A stretch of DNA of 15,195 nucleotides from the NCBI GenBank assembly GCA_002371335.1, contig DFHP01000121.1, positions 5,240 to 20,434 of the forward strand. Reading direction: 5' to 3'. A model generated the notes under the pieces. It did no database searches. It worked only from the letters and a program-made list of their open reading frames with translations, and was not told the DNA's origin. Numbering within the stretch: the stretch's first letter is position 1; each line of letters opens with the position of its first letter. This DNA is from Eubacterium sp. UBA3720. Lineage in GTDB: Bacteria; Bacillota; Clostridia; Lachnospirales; Lachnospiraceae. The position numbers were made by a program, and so were the translations under genes. Below, in pieces: positions 1-7,243 of this stretch.

Positions 1-1251
1 TCCGTAGGTCTTTACAAGCGACGGGTAGTTCTTTTTATAAATATCTACGTTGAACTCCTCGTTTGCCTGCCAGGACGCCGCCATTCCCCAGCGCACGAAA
101 TGTGCGATCAGAGCGTTTTCATCAGTCTTTTTGTATACAGACTGGATATCTTTATGATTGTCCCAGTAATATGCCGGATCGTATACCGCGCCGTAATCAA
201 CGCCGTCGTAAGTCGTGACATGCTTCGCAGTGTCTGCTCCTTCTCCGGAACCGGATTCGCCTGAACCGCCCGGGCTTTCGTTTTCTGTCTTCGCGTTCCA
301 GCCGGCTGCCTTGCCCCAGCGGATATAATGCAGATAGTAGCCTGCCATGTTTGTTCCGTAGGTCTTTACAAGCGACGGGTAGTTCTTTTTATAAATATCT
401 ACGTTGAATTCCTCGTTCGCCTGCCAGGACGCCGCCATTCCCCAGCGCACGAAATGCGCGATCAGAGAAGTTTCGTCGGTCTTTTTGTATACGGACTGGA
501 TATCCTTGTGATTGTCCCAGTAATATACCGGATCGTAGACCGCGGCGTAATCCGTTCCGTTATAGGTAGTCAGATGCTTCGTGGTATCTGCTCCGCTTCC
601 GGAACCGGAATCGCCCTGACCGCCGGAGCTTTCGTTTTCTGTCTTCGCGTTCCAGCCTGCCGCCTTGCCCCAGCGGATATAATGCAGATAATAACCCGCC
701 ATGTTTGTTCCGTAGGTCTTTACAAGTGCCGGATAGTTCTTTTTATAAATATCTACATTGAATTCCTCGTTCGCCTGCCAGGACGCCGCCATTCCCCAGC
801 GTACGAAATGCGCGATCAGGGAATTCTCGTCAGTTTTTTTGTATACGGACTGGATATCCTTGTGATTATCCCAGTAATAGGCCGGATCGTACACCGCGCT
901 GTAATCAACGCCGTCGTAGGTCGTGACATGTTTTTCCGTATCACCTCCGCTTCCGGAGCCTGAATCACCCGATCCGGATGAATCATCGGATCCAGCTTCT
1001 TCGGAACCGACCCATCCTGCGGCTTTGCCCCAGCGGATATAGTGCATATAATAGCCGTTCAGGTTGTCTCCGTAGACCTCCTGCAGCTGTGTATATTTGT
1101 TTTTATAGTAGTTTACGTTAAATTCCCTGCTTGCCTGCCAGCCGGCTGCCATTCCCCAGCGTACGAAGTGGTTCAGGAGGGCCGCTGTGTCACCCTTATT
1201 ATAAACAGACTGCAGCGCCTTGTTGTTATCCCAGTAATAGTCCGCGTCAAA
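1..1251 (-). repeat. Tandem 354-360 bp repeats inside the amidase gene
   Basis: Four units in the coding frame: 892-1251 (360 bp, most diverged), 538-891 (354 bp), 184-537 (354 bp) and 1-183 (cut by the window edge). Each encodes about 118 residues: a folded part beginning Y/F-D-x-x-YYWDN, containing HFVRWGMAA and HYIRWGKAAGW, then a Gly/Ser linker ending near TTYDGVDY. Comparing 1-180 with 355-534 by eye gives about 12 mismatches in 180 bases, mostly silent. The folded part is itself a duplication of about 40 residues, since both halves end in RWGxAAxW. Similar repeats occur in secreted proteins of Firmicutes and Coriobacteria (from memory). Confidence 0.93.
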
Positions 1252-2694
1252 AACCGGCGCATAGAAATTAAGATCATTCAGTCCGAAATATTCCGCGATA
1301 CCATCGGCGTCAGCCTTTGCCATAGACTGCAGGCCCGCTTCATTATTCAGATATTTCTGATCCTCTGTTCCTCCGATAAATCCATGCTCGATCAGGATAC
1401 CCGGAATGCCGAGAAGTTTACTGTTCCTGATAACATTCAGGTAATCGGTTGTGCTTCCGTCAGGGTAGGTATCGTCTCCGTAACGAATATCAAAGCCGCG
1501 GTTATACATGCCCAGGGCTACCAGCTTCTCCAGGATTTTTGAAGCCAGATTCTGAGAAATGGTCGCCTGATCCTTCCGGTAATTCATGTTCGGAACGCAC
1601 ACCAGAGCGCCGTGAGCAGCTGTGCCGTTCGCGTCATTGATATGAAGCGAAATGAAAACATCCGCGCCTACATTCGCGGCATACTGCGGACGGTACCGGA
1701 GGCATTCGCTGTAGGAATTCGGGACCGGACAGGCAGCCGATTCTCTTGTCATATAGACGGTTACGTTAGGATATTTCGCAAGTTCCTGTCTCAGGTATTG
1801 AGCGATCTTTAATGTCAGGACCTCTTCATTCATGCCATTGCGGGCCGCTCCTTTATGGACCGAATCATGACCGGGATCCAGACATATGACCAGGTTAGAG
1901 CCTGAAGCCAGTGACAGCTCATCCGATTCTGTCTCTGCTCCGGCTGCCTCCAGCGCTGAAACGATCCCTTCCGATCCCTCTGCAACCTGCGCCGATACAT
2001 CCGCGTCTCCGGAAGCAAGGCTTATATCATCCTCGCTTTCATCTTCTTCTACGATATAGGCGTCCGCATCCGTCGAAGCGGAATCATCGTCTACGCCGTA
2101 CTGGTAGAGAAGACCCTGTGCGGTAAAATCAGACACAAACTCTTCCCCGCCTGATCTGCAGGAAAATCTGCGCAGCTCGTATAAACCGCTTCCCGCATCT
2201 TCTCCGTAAGATATCTCAAAAAGTGCGGTATTACCATCTGTGGCAGACGCGGCGACTTCAAGCTCCTCATCAGAACCCGCCATACCGTAATACAGTACGG
2301 CTTCGCTTACTGCCGTTTCATCATCTCCTGCGCTGACAGCGATCTTCTGTGTTCCGGGAAGCTGCACATTCGGCTGATCGATGACTACGAAGTTTACCAC
2401 ATCGCTGCCATCTTTCTCTTCTTTCTCTTCTTCCTCCGTGTTTTCGGTTTCCTCAGTACTTTCTGTTACGGTTTCCTCCGCAGTATCCGGATCCTCATCC
2501 GGCGCGGACGGGTCCGCTGAGACCTGCATGGCCTCCTCCGATTCTGTCGACTCTGCTGAAGTGGTATCTGCCGAGCCGTCTTCCATGGGCTCCGCTCCGA
2601 CAAAAGCAGGCATGATCAGGGATACGATCATACATACCGTTATCAAAAGGGCGGTCATCCATTTCAACAACCTGTTTCCGTTGCCTTTCTTCAT
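1..2694 (-). CDS. Secreted N-acetylmuramoyl-L-alanine amidase (Amidase_3) with C-terminal tandem repeats, partial
   Basis: Cell-wall hydrolase expected to cut the bond between MurNAc and L-Ala of peptidoglycan outside the cell. The ATG at 2694 follows GGAGA by 7 bases; 898 codons are visible and the C-terminus lies beyond the left edge. In order: signal peptide (about 1-34, basic start, hydrophobic core, probable cut after FVGA); acidic Ser/Thr/Glu linker (35-97); beta-rich domain of unknown role (about 98-200); second acidic linker; Amidase_3 domain (about 266-472); repeats from 478 on. The zinc site is complete: H276 in LDPGHD, E290 in GMNEE, H351 in SLHIND, with catalytic E436 in IEHGF. 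The repeats are joined by Gly/Ser-rich linkers and probably bind the wall. It starts 57 bases after the ATP-grasp gene and may share its transcript. Amidase identity is certain from the motifs; the repeat ligand is unknown. Confidence 0.93.
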   Translation of the reverse strand, partial: MKKGNGNRLLKWMTALLITVCMIVSLIMPAFVGAEPMEDGSADTTSAESTESEEAMQVSADPSAPDEDPDTAEETVTESTEETENTEEEEKEEKDGSDVVNFVVIDQPNVQLPGTQKIAVSAGDDETAVSEAVLYYGMAGSDEELEVAASATDGNTALFEISYGEDAGSGLYELRRFSCRSGGEEFVSDFTAQGLLYQYGVDDDSASTDADAYIVEEDESEDDISLASGDADVSAQVAEGSEGIVSALEAAGAETESDELSLASGSNLVICLDPGHDSVHKGAARNGMNEEVLTLKIAQYLRQELAKYPNVTVYMTRESAACPVPNSYSECLRYRPQYAANVGADVFISLHINDANGTAAHGALVCVPNMNYRKDQATISQNLASKILEKLVALGMYNRGFDIRYGDDTYPDGSTTDYLNVIRNSKLLGIPGILIEHGFIGGTEDQKYLNNEAGLQSMAKADADGIAEYFGLNDLNFYAPVFDADYYWDNNKALQSVYNKGDTAALLNHFVRWGMAAGWQASREFNVNYYKNKYTQLQEVYGDNLNGYYMHYIRWGKAAGWVGSEEAGSDDSSGSGDSGSGSGGDTEKHVTTYDGVDYSAVYDPAYYWDNHKDIQSVYKKTDENSLIAHFVRWGMAASWQANEEFNVDIYKKNYPALVKTYGTNMAGYYLHYIRWGKAAGWNAKTENESSGGQGDSGSGSGADTTKHLTTYNGTDYAAVYDPVYYWDNHKDIQSVYKKTDETSLIAHFVRWGMAASWQANEEFNVDIYKKNYPSLVKTYGTNMAGYYLHYIRWGKAAGWNAKTENESPGGSGESGSGEGADTAKHVTTYDGVDYGAVYDPAYYWDNHKDIQSVYKKTDENALIAHFVRWGMAASWQANEEFNVDIYKKNYPSLVKTYG

Positions 2695-2751
2695 AAATAG
2701 TCTCCAATCTTTTGCTTTTGCCACATTCCTTACTGCATCATTGCCGATACA

Positions 2752-4008
2752 TTAATTCCCCTCTTTATTAAGGAATAATTGATAAGTTACCTCCATACCG
2801 TTGACGTCCTCCACGTGGGCATCCCTGAAAAACCTCTCGGTCACCCGGTCCAGCTCCTCTCTGGAATCAGCGTCCACGTAATATCGGGCAAAGTATGGAT
2901 TTGGTCCATAATTATCTACCGTTTCACCTTCATTATAGAACAAAATGGACTCCAGCACATGCGGATCTTCCTGCAGCTTCACTAACCCCTGCTGGCTGCC
3001 GATCTTCATGCCGTGCTTTCCTGTTATATATATAACAGCGCAGCAATGAGGGTAATACGGAGAATGTTTCTCCAGCTCAGCCCTCATAGCCGGCTCATCA
3101 TATACGTAGTCAAGCAGCAGTTTTTCTATGGAAAATCCGCTGCCGTAGGTTACCAGCTCATGCTCATAACCAAACAGTCTTCCGGCGATCTCACATACAT
3201 ATATCTCTCCGTCCAGACAGAAAAACTGCATGGAGAGCGCCCCTTCCTTCTGACCCGTGAATTCCGCAAATCTGCGAAGGACCTCTGAAGCCTTTTCGAT
3301 GACCCCTGCCACATCCTCGGCCGGATATACGATCCTGTTGCATAGCGGTATCCTGTCTTCCTCCTGTGGATTTTTTTCCCTGTCGGCGATACTGATAACA
3401 TTCACCCTGCCGTCCACAAGCCAGGTCATCATATTATATTCTTTGCCATGGAGATATTCTTCCACGGCGATCTCATCAAAGATACCGGAAGAACGAATGA
3501 GCACATCATCAAATCTGTCCCTTATCTCCTGAATACTGTTAACAACGTAAATTCCTTTCGAACCATAGCCGTTTACCGGCTTGATCACCAGAGGAAATCT
3601 GAAATCCGCAAGCTCCCCGTCGGCAAAATCCTTTTTGAGCGTACAGCTCTTTGCCGATTTGATCCCAAGTCTGTCAAAAGCCTGCTTTGCTACATTTTTC
3701 ATTCGGTAATACGGAAGCATATCCGGCGTGGCGTACCAGCGAAGTCCAGCCTTTGCGGCGATCTCCGTGATTTTTTCAAACAGAAGATCCGAAAAAGAAC
3801 CGATTATGCCGTCAGCATTTTCTTCCTTACACATCCGTGCCACCGCGTCCGTGTCGCGGATATCGATGGTGTACGCTTTGTCGGCGTATTTTTTTGCCGG
3901 TCCGAAATCATACCCGTCGCACACGATCGTGTAATATCCTCTTTCCTTTGCCATTTTCACCAGCTCCACAAATTCCCCCAGGGAACCAAGAACCACCAGT
4001 CTATGCAT
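2752..4008 (-). CDS. ATP-grasp ligase, carbamoyl-phosphate-synthase-like, substrate unknown
   Basis: A 418-residue cytoplasmic enzyme of the ATP-grasp fold, which joins a carboxylate to an amine (or similar nucleophile) through an acyl-phosphate. It has an N-terminal Rossmann-like domain (1-100, opening MHRLVVLGS), the ATP-binding lysine in VIKP (K143), the Gly-rich loop GYGSKG (147-152), adenine-contact EEY (183-185), and the metal/phosphate strands SMQFF (259-263) and CEIAGR (272-277). The last motif usually reads E-x-N-P-R in carbamoyl-phosphate synthase; here Asn-Pro is Ala-Gly. About 140 further residues (280-418) are family-specific. The ATG at 4008 is preceded by AGGAG at 6 bases. It lies 123 bases after the GT2 gene and 57 before the amidase. 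Position suggests it modifies the amino sugar made here, but no motif identifies the substrate. ATP-grasp fold secure; reaction not. Confidence 0.88.
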   Translation of the reverse strand: MHRLVVLGSLGEFVELVKMAKERGYYTIVCDGYDFGPAKKYADKAYTIDIRDTDAVARMCKEENADGIIGSFSDLLFEKITEIAAKAGLRWYATPDMLPYYRMKNVAKQAFDRLGIKSAKSCTLKKDFADGELADFRFPLVIKPVNGYGSKGIYVVNSIQEIRDRFDDVLIRSSGIFDEIAVEEYLHGKEYNMMTWLVDGRVNVISIADREKNPQEEDRIPLCNRIVYPAEDVAGVIEKASEVLRRFAEFTGQKEGALSMQFFCLDGEIYVCEIAGRLFGYEHELVTYGSGFSIEKLLLDYVYDEPAMRAELEKHSPYYPHCCAVIYITGKHGMKIGSQQGLVKLQEDPHVLESILFYNEGETVDNYGPNPYFARYYVDADSREELDRVTERFFRDAHVEDVNGMEVTYQLFLNKEGN

Positions 4009-4025
4009 TATTTTCTCCTTTCAAT

Positions 4026-4042
4026 CGCGATCTCTGATCGCG
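4026..4042 (-). other. Small perfect hairpin between GT2 and ATP-grasp genes
   Basis: CGCGATC and GATCGCG form a perfect 7-bp stem around a 3-base loop, just upstream of the AAAGGAG ribosome site of the ATP-grasp gene. No T-run follows on the minus strand, so it is not a standard terminator. It could affect mRNA stability or initiation. The rest of this 123-base gap (4009-4131) shows no gene. Confidence 0.4.
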
Positions 4043-4131
4043 CGCGAGCTGCGTGACGCACTTATACGTCTTCCTCTGCGATCCGCCGGAGGCTCAACGC
4101 CGTATTTCTTCTGCTTTGCGGATATTGTCTT

Positions 4132-5241
4132 CTATTTCTCAGATATTTCTTTTTTTAATTCAGCGATCGTTTCCTGCAGACTGAGGATCGTTTTTTGCAC
4201 TTCCTCCGCTGAAACCTCTTTGCTGTCCTGACAGCTGATATTATTTATGTTTTCCGTGCCGGATCCTTCGTAAGTTTTTTCTGATCCTCCGTCCGGAACT
4301 GCGTCCTTTTCATCTCTGCCGGTGTATATTTCTTTTACCACATACTGCGGCGTATGGTTTACCGACATAAAGATCCTGCCCACATATTCGCCCATCATGC
4401 CGATGCAAAGGAGCGTAATTCCAAAAAATACAAGAAGCAGACAAATGATCGAAGCATAACCCGCTACCATATCGGGGTGGAGCAGTTTTTTTATAAAAGT
4501 CACAATGGCATATATCACGCCGACGCAGGCCGCAGCAGCGCCGATGCCGTCCGCAAGCCGCAGCGGCAGGATCGTAAAGCCCGTAAAGTTCGACCAAAGC
4601 TTGATCAGTTTAAAGATATTATAGCCGGATCTTCCTTCGCTGCGGTCGAAATGCTCGATGCCCACATTGGCGATGTTTCCCGCCGTGCGCAGGAACAGTC
4701 CTTCCATGAAGGAGTACGGATTCTCATACTTTATGATCTCATCCACGATGTATCTTCTGGTGATCCAGAAACTCGTGAAGCTCATGTCCTTCGGCTTTTT
4801 CAGGAAGGTCTCCTCAAATCTGTCGTCAGCCCTTGTCAAAAGCCGGCGGTAGAAGGAGTGCTTTTTGCGGAAATATTTTCCAAGGACCAGGTCATACCCT
4901 CCTTCTATAAGCTTATTATACAGTATCGGGATGTTTTTCGGGTGAGTCTGCATATCATCATCCATGTTAATGATGAAATCACCTGATGTGTGATTGAGAG
5001 CCGCCACCTGAGCGTTTGCCTGTCCTGTATTTTTCGCCAGATCCACCACCTTCACGCATCCGAATTCATCCGCTATGCTCTTCAGAAATCCTATGGTATC
5101 CGGATTCGGCGAACAGTCGTTAACAAGGACAAATTCATAAGTTCTGATATTCATTTTGCGCAGCTCTTCTATCGTAAGCTCCACAAGCTCATGCAGGATC
5201 GGCATGGAATTATAGCATGGTATGATGACTGATATTTCCAT
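4132..5241 (-). CDS. Polyprenyl-phosphate glycosyltransferase, GT2 (ArnC/CsbB/GtrB-like)
   Basis: Predicted to transfer a sugar from a nucleotide donor to undecaprenyl phosphate on the inner face of the membrane. The GT-A domain (1 to about 215) opens SVIIPCYN, has VLVNDCSPN (38-46) and the metal-binding MDDDMQ (93-98, D94-D96), and the R-x-x-GRSGY motif (200-207) typical of DPM1/ArnC enzymes. Two membrane helices follow (about 222-250 and 260-288), as in CsbB, GtrB and ArnC. The C-terminus is longer than usual: a hydrophilic linker (about 305-344), then a probable coiled coil (345-369, heptad-like Leu/Ile). The ATG at 5241 has GGAGAG about 9 bases upstream. It lies 123 bases after the two small flippase-like genes. 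The sugar is not shown by sequence; from its neighbour WecE, Fuc4N is the best guess. Some homologues add glucose or GlcNAc. Confidence 0.88.
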   Translation of the reverse strand: MEISVIIPCYNSMPILHELVELTIEELRKMNIRTYEFVLVNDCSPNPDTIGFLKSIADEFGCVKVVDLAKNTGQANAQVAALNHTSGDFIINMDDDMQTHPKNIPILYNKLIEGGYDLVLGKYFRKKHSFYRRLLTRADDRFEETFLKKPKDMSFTSFWITRRYIVDEIIKYENPYSFMEGLFLRTAGNIANVGIEHFDRSEGRSGYNIFKLIKLWSNFTGFTILPLRLADGIGAAAACVGVIYAIVTFIKKLLHPDMVAGYASIICLLLVFFGITLLCIGMMGEYVGRIFMSVNHTPQYVVKEIYTGRDEKDAVPDGGSEKTYEGSGTENINNISCQDSKEVSAEEVQKTILSLQETIAELKKEISEK

Positions 5242-5333
5242 TTATCTTATCTCTCCCTTTTCTCCCGCTTCAGGCACCCTCGTCTCTTTTACTTCTTCTT
5301 ATCTCAAACTCCGAAGCAGGCTGTTTATACTTA

Positions 5334-5351
5334 ATGCTCATCAAAGAGCAT
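5334..5351 (-). other. Small hairpin between SMR-like gene and GT2
   Basis: ATGCTC and GAGCAT form a perfect 6-bp stem around a 6-base loop, 14 bases past the stop of the second small membrane protein. No T-run follows on the minus strand, so termination is unlikely to be efficient. It may be an mRNA-stability element. Nothing else recognisable was seen in 5242-5364. Confidence 0.35.
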
Positions 5352-5364
5352 CTCTTTTCTATTC

Positions 5365-5712
5365 TCAGACCGCATATATAATGATACCCGCGATTATCAC
5401 CGCAAGGGCGATCACTTTCTTGCTGTTCAGCTTCTCGTGAAATATCAGTACGCCGAACACTGTGACATACAGATATCCCATTGTTTCCAGGATCGGACCC
5501 ATGCTCATCGGCAGCTTCTGATACGCCAGAAGCGTCAGCAGAGTACATCCTACAAAGATCGTATATCCTATGATGACACCAGGATTCAGATACTCAGACA
5601 GCCAGTTCTTATGCTCCTTAAGCGCCTCTTTTTTTAAAAGCACCTGGGAGACCGCTGACAAAAACACGCCCAGAGAATAGATCCCTATATAGGGAAGCAA
5701 TTCATTATTCAT
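5365..5712 (-). CDS. Small four-helix EamA/SMR-type membrane protein, ArnE-like flippase subunit
   Basis: A 115-residue protein that is almost all membrane: helices at about 7-25, 46-63, 69-90 and 95-114. The C-terminal half carries the EamA/SMR signature GVLIFHEKL followed by a final helix AVIIAGIIIY. Helix 1 reads LSAVSQVLLKKEA, like ArnE (L-S-x-x-x-Q-x-x-x-K-x-A, from memory), and lacks the membrane Glu that defines EmrE-type drug pumps. This favours lipid-linked sugar flipping over drug export. The ATG at 5712 overlaps the stop of the upstream partner (ATGA, 5709-5712) and has a strong GGGGAGG site 6 bases upstream. Two unequal SMR proteins encoded back to back are typical of heterodimers such as ArnE/ArnF. 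Function is inferred from family and context. Confidence 0.82.
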   Translation of the reverse strand: MNNELLPYIGIYSLGVFLSAVSQVLLKKEALKEHKNWLSEYLNPGVIIGYTIFVGCTLLTLLAYQKLPMSMGPILETMGYLYVTVFGVLIFHEKLNSKKVIALAVIIAGIIIYAV

Positions 5713-6101
5713 ACGTTACCTCCCCTTTTCCCATCGTTCGTCTCTTCCTGATCCGCCATCACAAACATAATGACGCCGGCCATGATGATGACTGCGGCAA
5801 TGATCTTTCGCGGAGAATAGCTTTCATGGAAAAAAACCGCTCCCCAGACCATTCCCCAGACGATGGTCACCGCTTTGTTCGCGTACGCCAGCGTAAGCGG
5901 CAGATGTTTGATGACCTGCTGCCAGAAGAACGCATAGAGCACCAGAATCGTCAGCATTCCTCCGTAACACAGAACAAACATAGGGCTCATGAATATCTGA
6001 CGGGCCGCGTTCTTGCTGAAAAATCCGCTGAAGGAATAAAGCAGCAGAAGCAGATGCAGCAATATGAGCCATTTTACTGTCTTATTGTTATTCTTTGACA
6101 C
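5709..6101 (-). CDS. Small four-helix EamA/SMR-type membrane protein, ArnF-like flippase subunit
   Basis: About 130 residues with four predicted helices (about 9-28, 38-58, 65-88, 95-115) and the EamA signature WGAVFFHES before the last helix. A short polar tail follows. Likely partner of the adjacent 115-residue protein in moving an undecaprenyl-phosphate sugar across the membrane. Start: there is no ATG. GTG at 6101 has GAAGG 6 bases upstream and begins MSKNNNKT; TTG at 6107 overlaps the aminotransferase stop (TTGA) and has GGAAAG 6-7 bases upstream. GTG is preferred, but either could be used. The start lies 2 bases from the aminotransferase stop, so translation is probably coupled. Alternatives are a small-molecule exporter or a GtrA-like helper; the neighbours argue for glycolipid work. 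Confidence 0.8.
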   Translation of the reverse strand: MSKNNNKTVKWLILLHLLLLLYSFSGFFSKNAARQIFMSPMFVLCYGGMLTILVLYAFFWQQVIKHLPLTLAYANKAVTIVWGMVWGAVFFHESYSPRKIIAAVIIMAGVIMFVMADQEETNDGKRGGNV

Positions 6102-6103
6102 GG

Positions 6104-7243
6104 TCAACCTTCACTTTCCGCAAAAAAAGCTTTTACCAGCGCGATCACCTGATCGCGGTCTTCCTTCTTCAGTCCGTAATACATCGGCAGACGGACCAGG
6201 CGCTCGCTCTCAGACGTTGTATACTCATCCTCTCCGTCAAACCTTCCGAATTTCTGTCCTGCCGGAGCGGAATGAAGCGGTATGTAGTGGAATACGCAAA
6301 GCGCTCCGTTCTGTTTCATGTATGAAAGAAACGCACTCCTCTGCTCCAGATCCCTGAGCTTCATATAGAACATGTGGGCGTTATGTACGCAATCCTCCGG
6401 TACGAACGGAAGTTCAAGGAGCCCCTTATCAGCCAGAGGTCTGAACGCTTCATAATAAGCTGCCCAGCTTTCCAGACGGTCATCATTGATCCTGTCGGCC
6501 ATCTCCAGCTGAGCCCAGAGATACGCCGCGTTGATATCTGACGGCAGGTAACTGCTTCCGTAATCCACCCACGTATATTTATCGATCTGTCCCCGGAAAA
6601 ATTTGGACCGGTTCGTTCCCTTCTCCCGGAGGATCTCCGCTTTTTCATTGTACGCAGCATCATTGATAAGCAGCGCTCCGCCTTCTCCCATGGAATAATT
6701 CTTTGTCTCATGGAAGGAAAAGCATCCGAAATCACCGATGGTTCCAAGCGCTTTTCCCTTATAGGAGCTCATCACTCCCTGTGCAGCGTCCTCAATTACC
6801 TTCAGATCATGCTCTTTCGCGATCTTCATGATCGTATCCATTTCACATGCAACGCCCGCATAGTGAACGGCAATGATCGCTTTTGTCCTCTCGGTGACCG
6901 CCTGCTCGATTTTCTTCTCATCGATATTCATAGTATCCGGACGGATATCTACAAACACCAGTGTAGCGCCGGCAAGTACCGGTGCTGTCGCCGTGCTGGA
7001 AAACGTATAGCTTGGAAGAATAACCTCGTCCCCTTCCTTCAGGCCGCACAGAATAGCCGCCATCTCCAGCGCCGTTGTTCCGCTGGTAGTCAGAAGCACC
7101 TTCTGGGCGTCAAAACGATCTTCCATCCATTTATTACACTGTTTCGTAAATCTGCCGTCGCCGCAGATTTTTTTTGCTGCGACAGCTTCCTCTATATATT
7201 TCAACTCGTTACCCACAAATGGCGGTACGTTGAAATCTATCAT
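6104..7243 (-). CDS. rffA: dTDP-4-amino-4,6-dideoxygalactose transaminase (WecE/RffA-like, DegT/DnrJ/EryC1 family)
   Basis: PLP enzyme predicted to aminate dTDP-4-dehydro-6-deoxy-D-glucose with glutamate, giving dTDP-Fuc4N in the cytoplasm. At 379 residues it matches the family (E. coli WecE is about 376). Visible: GDGRFTKQC (28-36), PLP-contact TSGTTALEM (53-61), PSYTFSSTA (77-85), VHYAGVACEMDTI (126-138), EDAAQG (151-156), the Schiff-base lysine K181 in SFHETKN, REKGTNRSKFFRGQ (206-219), and FHYIPLH near 318-324. These blocks agree closely with remembered E. coli WecE, so substrate assignment is better than for a generic DegT enzyme. The frame stays open upstream to 7354, but ATG 7243 (MIDFNVPP) has a GGGGGG-rich ribosome site 7 bases away, fits the family start, and overlaps the yfhO-like stop as ATGA. 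Confidence 0.93.
   Translation of the reverse strand: MIDFNVPPFVGNELKYIEEAVAAKKICGDGRFTKQCNKWMEDRFDAQKVLLTTSGTTALEMAAILCGLKEGDEVILPSYTFSSTATAPVLAGATLVFVDIRPDTMNIDEKKIEQAVTERTKAIIAVHYAGVACEMDTIMKIAKEHDLKVIEDAAQGVMSSYKGKALGTIGDFGCFSFHETKNYSMGEGGALLINDAAYNEKAEILREKGTNRSKFFRGQIDKYTWVDYGSSYLPSDINAAYLWAQLEMADRINDDRLESWAAYYEAFRPLADKGLLELPFVPEDCVHNAHMFYMKLRDLEQRSAFLSYMKQNGALCVFHYIPLHSAPAGQKFGRFDGEDEYTTSESERLVRLPMYYGLKKEDRDQVIALVKAFFAESEG

Noticed and set aside
328..963. 211-codon open frame on the plus strand
   Set aside because: It is the antisense of the amidase repeats. It repeats itself only because the real gene does, and the minus-strand frame carries clear motifs.
1..1251. CRISPR array
   Set aside because: The repeat period is 354-360 bp and lies in frame inside a gene; there are no short repeats with unique spacers.
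4009..4131. Possible promoter or terminator in the gap between GT2 and ATP-grasp
   Set aside because: A hairpin is present but no T-run and no convincing -35/-10 pair could be read.
4354..4986. Long plus-strand frame across the GT2 gene
   Set aside because: Antisense shadow; the minus-strand reading has the DDD motif, GRSGY and membrane helices.
5365..6107. EmrE-type multidrug exporter pair
   Set aside because: The membrane Glu typical of EmrE helix 1 is missing, helix 1 of the shorter protein reads like ArnE, and the neighbours are glycan genes.
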